DNA of 64,000 nt, from the NCBI RefSeq assembly GCF_003751305.1, contig NZ_RJKV01000002.1:124001-188000 (forward strand). The letters are read 5' to 3'. Below are positions 58,280-64,000 of the stretch, in pieces. How positions within the stretch are numbered: position 1 is the stretch's first letter; every line of letters starts with the position of its first letter. Position numbers and translations under genes: made by a program. The DNA is from Stenotrophomonas rhizophila (lineage in GTDB: Bacteria; Pseudomonadota; Gammaproteobacteria; Xanthomonadales; Xanthomonadaceae). The notes under the pieces were generated by a model. That model was not told where the DNA came from and made no database searches. It saw only the letters and a program-made list of their open reading frames with translations.

Positions 58280-58288
58280 CTTTCGAAA
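58280..58288 (+). promoter_or_regulatory. CTTTCGAAA box upstream of the receptor gene
   Basis: Exact copy of the nonamer at the agaS promoter, 10 nt after the GH31 stop and 116 nt before the receptor ATG. A stem-loop (58307-58337, with inner stem GCGGCC / GGCCGC) follows in the leader. No convincing -35/-10 pair was found, so an internal promoter is only suggested. Confidence 0.4.
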
Positions 58289-58403
58289 CACCGCTCTCTC
58301 CCGTTTCCCGTCTGCGGCCGTCTGGCCGCGGCACGGGGGACGTTTGCCCGAAAACACCCATCCACCGCCAGCCCCACGCTGCGGATCGAACAAGGAGCCA
58401 AAG

Positions 58404-61376
58404 ATGTTGACCGAACGCCATCGCCATCGCCGCATCACCGCCACCCCCTTGTCCATCGCACTCGGCCTGGCCGTCGCGGTGGTCGGCAGTGCCAGCGCCC
58501 AGGACGCAACGCCGGATACCAAAGCCACCGAGCTGTCGCGCATCGAGGTGACCGGCTCCAACATCCGCCGCAGTGATGTGGAAACCGCCTCGCCGGTGCA
58601 GGTGATCAGCAAGCAGGACATCGAGAACATGGGCGCGCGCACCCTGCTGCAGGTGCTCGACAACCTGCCGGCCGCACGCCCGGGCCAGCAGGACTCGCGC
58701 TCACTGTTCACCGGCTCGGACGGCGCCTCGCAGGCCAACCTGCGTGGCCTCGGCGCGCAGGGCACGCTGGTGCTGCTCAATGGCCGCCGCCTGTCCTACT
58801 ACGGCGCGCCGGCCGGCTTCCAGACCCAGTTCGTCAACATCGATGCGATCCCCGCCGCAGCGATCGAACGCATGGAAGTGCTGACCGACGGCGCCTCGGC
58901 GGTGTACGGTACCGATGCGGTGGCCGGCGTGATCAACGTGATCACCAAACGCTCCTACCAGGGCGCGGAGATCAACCTCACCACGGACAAGTCTTCGCGG
59001 ATCAGCTCCTACGGTGAACACCAGGGCAGCATCACCGCCGGCTTCGGCGATCTGGATGAAGACCGCTACAACGTCTACGCCTCGGTCAATCTGTACCGGC
59101 GCGATGCGATCCCGCTGAGCGACTTCTACGACAAGCGGCCCGACCAGTACTACGTCAACAACCCCAACTACCTTCCCAACCTGCGCCTGGGCACCGGCAG
59201 CAAGCCGGGCGAGTTCAACCCGGGCAGCTACTTCGCCTTCGATCCGGTCACCGGCCGCCGCGTGCAGGAAGCCGCGCCAGGCTGCAACAACGTGCTCACC
59301 AGCGAAGCGGCCGGCCCGCGCTGTATCTGGGAGACGTGGATGAACAACGAGATCGACGCCGGCGCCAAGTCCGAGCGCAACACGGCGTACGTCAACGCCC
59401 ACTTCCTGATCGGTGACAGCACCGAAGCCTTCGCCGAGGCGACCTACACCGACATCGACCTGACCGCCAACGGCGGTACGCCGCGCGCCTACGGCACCAC
59501 CACCGGCAACCCGACCAGCTGGTTCTCGCGCAACACCGGCACCACGGTCAACCAGTTCCTGTATCCGTACCTGGGCCCGAACAACGAATACAACAATGCC
59601 TCGCCCGAACTGAAGGCACTGATGGGCGGCGTGGTTGGCCTGCAGTACCTGCTGCAGGACGTGGGTGCCAACCACTTCGGCCAGCGCAACACCGATCAGA
59701 GCTACCGCGTGGTGGCCGGAATGCGCGGTGACATCGGCGACTGGAACTGGGAAACCGCGTTCGCCACCGCCGGCAGCCACTCGGTCACCTACCAGACCAC
59801 CAACGTCAACCTGGCCGGCTTCGAGAAGGCCTTCGGCCCGTATTCTGTCGATCCGGGCACCGGCCGCGTGATCATTTCCGATCACCCGGCGTACAAATTC
59901 GGTGAGATCAGCGAGGCCAACGCCGCCCTGATCCGTGAAGCATTCCCGACCTTCGACATCCAGTCCTGGACGCGCCTGCATACCCTGGACGGCAAGATCG
60001 AAGGTCCGCTGTTCCAGATGCCGGCCGGCGAAGTGCGTGCGGCCTTCGGCTTCAACGCCAGCCGCGAGACCTTCTACACGCCCGGCAACCCGGACGCGGC
60101 CAACGGCCTGATCACCCAGCAGGGTGGCTCGTGGTTCGACGGCAAGCGCAATACCTATGCGCTGTTCGCCGAGACGGTGGCGCCGCTCAACGAGAAGCTG
60201 GAACTGGACGCCGCACTGCGCGTGGACAAATATCCGGACTTCAGCGCCAACCTGGCCCCGAAGATCGGCCTGAAGTACCAGATGTTCGATCAGCTGATGC
60301 TGCGCGGCACTTACTCCACCGGCTTCCGCGCCCCCAGCCTGGCCGAGTCCGGCAACGGCGGCGTGTTCGCCCAGCTGGGCGGCTACCGCGATGAAGTGCG
60401 TTGCAACGAGACCAACGCCATCGCCAACCTGCTGTTGCAGTCGCAGCGCGGGGGGGATGTCGACCTCGGCAGTACGCTGCTCAATACCGACTGCAGCCGC
60501 ACCGTGGCGCGCATGACCCAGCCCAACCCGGATCTGAAGCCGGAGAAGGCCAAGATCACCACGCTCGGCTTCGTCTACGAGCCGACGCAGTGGTTGTCGG
60601 TGTCGGCCGATTACTGGTTCATCTACCGCAGCAATGAAATCGTCGCCCCGGATTTCACCCGCGACGAAGACATCATCTCTTCCACCCGTTCGCCGATCAC
60701 CGAAAGCGACCGCGCCAACCTGGCCGCGCTGGCGGCGATGTGCGCCGACCCGGCCAGCGGCGTCGCCTGTCCCGGCACGCTGCCCGGCTACAGCGTGGGC
60801 AACGTGGCCAGCGTGGTGGGCCAGTACAAGAACCGTGGCAAGACCCTGATCGACGGCTTCGACATCGATGCACGCAGCCGCTTCTCGCTGGGCGAGTGGG
60901 GCAACCTCAACATCGGCGTGGCCGCCACCATCGCCAACCGCAACCGTTCCTACCTGGATGATGAAAGCGGCTGGTACTACGGCGACCTGGTCGGCTACTA
61001 CAACAACCCGCGCCTGCGCGCTACGTTGAACGCGGACTGGAGCTACAAGCAGGTCACCACCAGCGTCTTCGTCAATTACGTGGGCGGCACCAAATGGGCG
61101 CTGCAGCAGATCGACGAGGAAGACAACAACCCGCAGACCTGCACCGCCGGCTACCTGCCGGTGGAGCAGAGCAAGTGCGATGGCGCCCCGTCGTGGTGGA
61201 CCGCCAACCTGAGCGTGGCCTGGCGTCCGGATGCCCACTGGAACGTCGGATTCACCATCAAGAACCTGTTCGACCGCCTGCCGTTCTATGACCCGAACAG
61301 CTTCCTCGGCGATTCCAGCGATTACGCCACCATCTTCGGTCGCGGCTACAGTCTGACCGTCGGCTACAAATTCTGA
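58404..61376 (+). CDS. TonB-dependent outer-membrane receptor
   Basis: Outer-membrane receptor of 990 residues. The start MLTERHRHRRITATP has AAGGAG 8 nt upstream and a Sec signal ending near SASAQ. A plug domain follows at about 45-165 (SPVQVISKQDIENMGARTL, LRGLGAQGTLVLLNGRRL, LTDGASAVYGTDAVAGVINV). The long beta-barrel ends in LTVGYKF with terminal Phe. The length and EVTGSNIRR motif fit the carbohydrate TonB-dependent receptors common in xanthomonads. Flanked by two glycosidase genes, it is the likely entry route for a GalNAc-containing glycan. Confidence 0.92.
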   Translation: MLTERHRHRRITATPLSIALGLAVAVVGSASAQDATPDTKATELSRIEVTGSNIRRSDVETASPVQVISKQDIENMGARTLLQVLDNLPAARPGQQDSRSLFTGSDGASQANLRGLGAQGTLVLLNGRRLSYYGAPAGFQTQFVNIDAIPAAAIERMEVLTDGASAVYGTDAVAGVINVITKRSYQGAEINLTTDKSSRISSYGEHQGSITAGFGDLDEDRYNVYASVNLYRRDAIPLSDFYDKRPDQYYVNNPNYLPNLRLGTGSKPGEFNPGSYFAFDPVTGRRVQEAAPGCNNVLTSEAAGPRCIWETWMNNEIDAGAKSERNTAYVNAHFLIGDSTEAFAEATYTDIDLTANGGTPRAYGTTTGNPTSWFSRNTGTTVNQFLYPYLGPNNEYNNASPELKALMGGVVGLQYLLQDVGANHFGQRNTDQSYRVVAGMRGDIGDWNWETAFATAGSHSVTYQTTNVNLAGFEKAFGPYSVDPGTGRVIISDHPAYKFGEISEANAALIREAFPTFDIQSWTRLHTLDGKIEGPLFQMPAGEVRAAFGFNASRETFYTPGNPDAANGLITQQGGSWFDGKRNTYALFAETVAPLNEKLELDAALRVDKYPDFSANLAPKIGLKYQMFDQLMLRGTYSTGFRAPSLAESGNGGVFAQLGGYRDEVRCNETNAIANLLLQSQRGGDVDLGSTLLNTDCSRTVARMTQPNPDLKPEKAKITTLGFVYEPTQWLSVSADYWFIYRSNEIVAPDFTRDEDIISSTRSPITESDRANLAALAAMCADPASGVACPGTLPGYSVGNVASVVGQYKNRGKTLIDGFDIDARSRFSLGEWGNLNIGVAATIANRNRSYLDDESGWYYGDLVGYYNNPRLRATLNADWSYKQVTTSVFVNYVGGTKWALQQIDEEDNNPQTCTAGYLPVEQSKCDGAPSWWTANLSVAWRPDAHWNVGFTIKNLFDRLPFYDPNSFLGDSSDYATIFGRGYSLTVGYKF

Positions 61377-61384
61377 TGCATCCC

Positions 61385-61412
61385 TCGCGCCGGTCCTGGC
61401 CGGCGCGATCTT
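61385..61412 (+). other. intercistronic hairpin between receptor and GH109-like gene
   Basis: Nine-pair stem TCGCGCCGG / CCGGCGCGA (61385-61393 with 61400-61408), loop TCCTGG, then TCTTC. It begins 9 nt after the receptor stop and 22 nt before the next start. It could stabilise the receptor mRNA or partly terminate transcription. Confidence 0.45.
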
Positions 61413-61429
61413 CACACGAGGTACTGTCC

Positions 61430-62785
61430 ATGAAACGCAGAGAATTCATCGCCGCCAGCGCGGCCGTCGCCGCCACCAGCCTGCTGCCGAACACGCCTGC
61501 CTGGGCGCGCGGTCGCAAGGTACGGCTGGGCCTGATCGGCACTGGCATGCGCGGCCAGGTGTTGCTGAAGGAACTGGTCCGCCGCGATGACGTGGAGGTG
61601 GTCGCGCTGTGCGACATCGAGCCGATCATGCTCAAGCGCGGCATGGACATGGTCGCCAAGGCCGGCAAGCCGGCGCCCAAGGCGTACGGCCAGGACGGCG
61701 ACGTCAACGCCTGGAAGCGGCTGATCGAGCAGCGCGGCCTGGACGGCGTGATCATCGCCACGCCCTGGGAGTACCACGCACCGATGGCGATCGCGGCCAT
61801 GCAGGCCAAGGTCGCGGTGGGCTGCGAAGTGGTCGCCGGCATCACCCTGCAGGACCATTGGGACGTGCTCAAGACCCAGCTGTCCACCGGCACGCCCTAC
61901 ATGCTGCTGGAGAACGTCTGCTATCGCCGCGATGTGATGGCGGCGCTGCAGATGGTGCGCCAGGGCCTGTTCGGTGAACTGGTGCACCTGCAGGGCGGCT
62001 ACCAGCACGACCTGCGCGGGGTGAAGTTCAACTCCGGCGACCCCAGCCAGCCGTATGACAGCGGCGTGGAGTTCGGTGCCAAGGGCTGGTCCGAAGCACG
62101 CTGGCGCACCGAGCATTCGGTGCAGCGCAACGGTGAGCTGTACCCCAGCCACGGCATCGGCCCGTGTGCGATGTACACCGGCATCAACCGTGGGAACCGC
62201 TTCACCCATATCAACGCGTTCGCCAGCAAGGCGCGTGGCCTGCACGAGTACACCGTGGCCAAGAGCGGTGGCACCACCCACCCGAGTACCAAGGTGGCCT
62301 TCAAGCTCGGCGACATCGTCACCACCACCCTGGCCTGCGAAAACGGCGAGACCATCCTGCTGCAGCACGATACCTCGCTGCCGCGCCCGTACTCGATGGG
62401 GTTCCGCGTGCAGGGCACCAAGGGCCTGTGGATGGATGTGAACCAGTCCATCCACATCGAAGGGCGCAGCCCGCCGCACAAGTGGGAACCGTTCCAGGCC
62501 TATCAGGACCAGTACGAGCACCCGCTGTGGAAGCAGCACGCCGCGACCGCCGCCAGCGCTGGCCACGGCGGCATGGACTGGTTCGTCATCCATGCCTTCG
62601 TGGAGGCTCTCAAGGCCAAGGCACCGATGCCGATCGACATCTACGATGCAGTCACCTGGAGCGCGATCACGCCGCTGTCGGAGCAGTCCATCGCCAACAG
62701 TTTTCAGACGCTGGAATTCCCGGATTTCACCGCCGGCCTGTGGAACCAGCGCAAGCCGATCTTTGCGTTTGATGGGACGTACTGA
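61430..62785 (+). CDS. GH109-like NAD-dependent glycosidase, probable alpha-N-acetylgalactosaminidase
   Basis: Protein of 451 residues with a twin-arginine signal (MKRREFIAASAAVAATS), fitting export of a folded cofactor-bearing enzyme. A Gfo/Idh/MocA-type Rossmann domain opens LGLIGTGMRGQ (about 31) and shows IIATPWEYHAPMA near 115. The C-terminal domain has the substrate loop GGYQHDLRGVKF. Family GH109 cleaves alpha-GalNAc through an NAD redox mechanism. Its neighbours support this, but unannotated Gfo/Idh/MocA oxidoreductases look similar, so activity needs proof. Last gene of the rightward unit. Confidence 0.8.
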   Translation: MKRREFIAASAAVAATSLLPNTPAWARGRKVRLGLIGTGMRGQVLLKELVRRDDVEVVALCDIEPIMLKRGMDMVAKAGKPAPKAYGQDGDVNAWKRLIEQRGLDGVIIATPWEYHAPMAIAAMQAKVAVGCEVVAGITLQDHWDVLKTQLSTGTPYMLLENVCYRRDVMAALQMVRQGLFGELVHLQGGYQHDLRGVKFNSGDPSQPYDSGVEFGAKGWSEARWRTEHSVQRNGELYPSHGIGPCAMYTGINRGNRFTHINAFASKARGLHEYTVAKSGGTTHPSTKVAFKLGDIVTTTLACENGETILLQHDTSLPRPYSMGFRVQGTKGLWMDVNQSIHIEGRSPPHKWEPFQAYQDQYEHPLWKQHAATAASAGHGGMDWFVIHAFVEALKAKAPMPIDIYDAVTWSAITPLSEQSIANSFQTLEFPDFTAGLWNQRKPIFAFDGTY

Positions 62786-62861
62786 GCGATATCGCCCGCC
62801 ATCGTCCTGTTACGCGTGGACTGCACAGTAATCCCCCACCGGACGATCCTTTGTCGCATCG

Positions 62862-62893
62862 CCTGTGCGGCACCCGAGCCGGTGCCGCGCAGG
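62862..62893. repeat. 13-bp hairpin between convergent genes
   Basis: CCTGTGCGGCACC (62862-62874) pairs with GGTGCCGCGCAGG (62881-62893) around a six-base loop. It lies between the GH109-like gene and the convergent toxin-like gene. There is no T-run on either side. Confidence 0.6.
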
Positions 62894-62923
62894 GGCGCGG
62901 CCTTGCAATGGACGGCGAGCAGA

Positions 62924-63337
62924 CTATCGCGTCGACTTGATCGGACTGATTCGACCGCTCGACGCTCGCAAATGCGGAATCTTGAACAGCGAGCCGGCAC
63001 TGGTGAGCTCCGCGAGCTGCATCATCTTGGGCCACCACTCCAGCAGCCTCGCCGCAAAATCGTAAGGCCCCAGCGTCTGCCAGCCTTTGGCCAGTACGAA
63101 TACGGTCAGGCCCAGCCGCGCTATCGCTTCCCGTTCTGCAGGACGACGGTGATGATGATCCTGAGTGACGTGTACGGAGATGCCCCGGCGAATGGCTTCG
63201 TCGAAAAGCGCCAGGTCCTTTGTTCCTTTGGACACAAACTCGCGAACGTGTACGACTTCATGGCCTTCAACGCGGGCAATGGAATCGATGGATCTGGCCA
63301 GAGCCGGCGGAAGGTTCTCGTCAATCTGCGCCTTCAA
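62924..63337 (-). CDS. DUF5615-type PIN-like toxin candidate
   Basis: Protein of 137 residues opening KAQIDENLPPALARSI after the start: the DENLP motif and later TQDHHHRRPAERE fit the DUF5615/PIN_5-type nuclease-like fold, in which the conserved Asp/Glu residues hold metal. It starts at TTG, sharing bases with the stop of the upstream gene (TTGA), so translation is probably coupled. This two-gene layout with an HTH/DUF433 protein is typical of toxin-antitoxin modules. Toxicity is inferred. Confidence 0.7.
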   Translation of the reverse strand: MKAQIDENLPPALARSIDSIARVEGHEVVHVREFVSKGTKDLALFDEAIRRGISVHVTQDHHHRRPAEREAIARLGLTVFVLAKGWQTLGPYDFAARLLEWWPKMMQLAELTSAGSLFKIPHLRASSGRISPIKSTR

Positions 63338-64000
63338 GGCGCTACCTGCCTTTCGAAGGCAATGGCTTTGCGCACTTCTGCCAGCGAAACATCGTAAAGG
63401 CGAGCAACGCGATGTTCATCGCCATCTGCGGCACGCAGCGCTTCGACGATGGCGATGGTCGGCACGCCAGACTGCTCCAAGATGGGTTGGCCGAAACTAC
63501 GCTCCGGGTCGAAGACCACGACGCGCGAGCCCTTCATCGGGAACCAACGGGCTGCCTTGTCATCGACATTGAGTTCGATGCCCTCACGCAACGAAGGCGC
63601 GATGATCTTCTTCATCACGTCTTGGCGCTTGACGACGTCAACCAGTGCAGCATCACCGCTCTCATCGAGCAGCTCCATGAAGATACGGCGCCCGTCAGTT
63701 TTGAACGTGGTGCTGGTGAACGGGTACTGTTTGCCGAGCCGCTCGTGCAGTTCGTCTATCGTGCGCCGGACAAGATTCAACGGCACGCCGCATGCGACGA
63801 AGGTCCGGACAAAGCGAAGTTCGATCAGATCGCGGAACCCGATCCCGTCAATTCCGCTACCTGCCCATTGTGGTGGCCAGAGTGGGGCGTGCACCGCGCT
63901 GTACTCGCCCTGACGACTTGAATAGCCCTTGAGCCAACGGCGCAACTCGCTTGGTTTGCCACCAATGAACCGTGCGGCATCGGCGTACGAGTACAGACCG
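63334..64000 (-). CDS. HTH-DUF433 antitoxin candidate (partial)
   Basis: The reading frame stays open to the window edge, so the true start is outside. Visible N-terminal residues (YADAARFIGGKPSELRRWLK) form a MerR-like helix-turn-helix. The middle (FRDLIELRFVRTFVACGV, NLVRRTIDEL) continues the MerR-like arrangement, and the C-terminal domain (QSGVPTIAIVEALRAADGDE, RVARLYDVSLAEVRKAIAF) is DUF433. It overlaps the start of the DUF5615 gene by 4 nt. Probably the DNA-binding antitoxin that represses the pair. Confidence 0.75.
   Translation of the reverse strand, partial: GLYSYADAARFIGGKPSELRRWLKGYSSRQGEYSAVHAPLWPPQWAGSGIDGIGFRDLIELRFVRTFVACGVPLNLVRRTIDELHERLGKQYPFTSTTFKTDGRRIFMELLDESGDAALVDVVKRQDVMKKIIAPSLREGIELNVDDKAARWFPMKGSRVVVFDPERSFGQPILEQSGVPTIAIVEALRAADGDEHRVARLYDVSLAEVRKAIAFERQVAP

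Noticed and set aside
54740..58780. 1346-codon open frame on the minus strand opposite the GH31 gene
   Set aside because: Typical antisense shadow in GC-rich DNA; composition is His/Arg/Gln/Gly-rich without any domain, and the plus strand has a full GH31 gene.
58701..61415. 904-codon open frame opposite the TonB-dependent receptor
   Set aside because: Shadow of the receptor gene; low-complexity and no recognisable protein motifs.
62862..62893. 13-bp hairpin between GH109-like and toxin genes, considered as a bidirectional terminator
   Set aside because: Stem is strong but there is no U-tract in either direction, so it is listed only as a repeat.

Overview
The window looks like a chromosomal segment of a Stenotrophomonas-type member of the Xanthomonadales (Lysobacteraceae). 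DNA is GC-rich (about two thirds by eye) and nearly every gene is of xanthomonad type. Two intergenic spots carry short palindromes that begin with GTAG and contain a CCGACC-type stem, which is the form of the SMAG repeats of Stenotrophomonas maltophilia. No rRNA, tRNA, CRISPR array, prophage or plasmid backbone was seen. The only mobile-type element is a REP-associated tyrosine transposase (RAYT) with its short repeats.

Layout. 1-8 kb: a ketopantoate-reductase-like gene (cut by the window start) behind a YadG/YadH-type ABC exporter; ferredoxin-NADP reductase; a membrane diguanylate cyclase; a TAP-like lipoprotein peptidase with a NatA/NatB-type exporter. 8.1-9.0 kb: RAYT with three 22-nt repeats. 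9-24 kb: a TonB-domain lipoprotein, a UPF0114 protein, a glutathione transferase, a DPP-IV-like peptidase, a Coa1-like protein, a DUF885 protein, SMAG repeats, a bestrophin, hemB, a TolB-like propeller, aroE and dinG. 24-36 kb: ilvD, a DUF1190/glutathionylspermidine-synthase-like pair, and the overlapping RDD - SpoIIM-like - DUF4129 - DUF4350 - MoxR - DUF58 operon. 36-41 kb: a gamma carbonic anhydrase, mnmG, a 490-nt gap holding a probable sigma-54-driven small RNA, a Gly/Tyr-rich lipoprotein, a PLP dehydratase and a YdcF protein. 41-46 kb: biotin operon bioB-bioF-bioH-SDR-bioC, divergent from a ComF protein with a possible BirA operator between them. 47-63 kb: a sugar locus. 63-64 kb: a toxin-antitoxin-like pair (DUF5615 with HTH/DUF433), cut by the window end.

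The most coherent system is the 47.3-62.8 kb locus, read here as uptake and breakdown of alpha-linked N-acetylgalactosamine. A TonB-dependent receptor would bring glycan across the outer membrane. A secreted GH31 enzyme with two carbohydrate-binding modules and a Tat-exported GH109-like enzyme would release GalNAc. A sugar-porter MFS protein would import it. A ROK kinase, NagA-type deacetylase, AgaS-type deaminase/isomerase and AgaZ-type aldolase subunit would process it, under a DeoR-family AgaR-like repressor. The genes form two divergent units separated by a 333-nt control region. Both divergent promoters have a TTGACA -35 followed at once by a TTTCGA box, and the same box lies before the receptor gene and before agaR. 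Substrate and regulator assignments are inferences from gene families and context.

The second item worth attention is the noncoding stretch upstream of mnmG: a sigma-54 -24/-12 element with exact GG-N10-GC spacing, then about 120 nt that fold into nested hairpins and end in a strong intrinsic terminator, with no convincing open reading frame.
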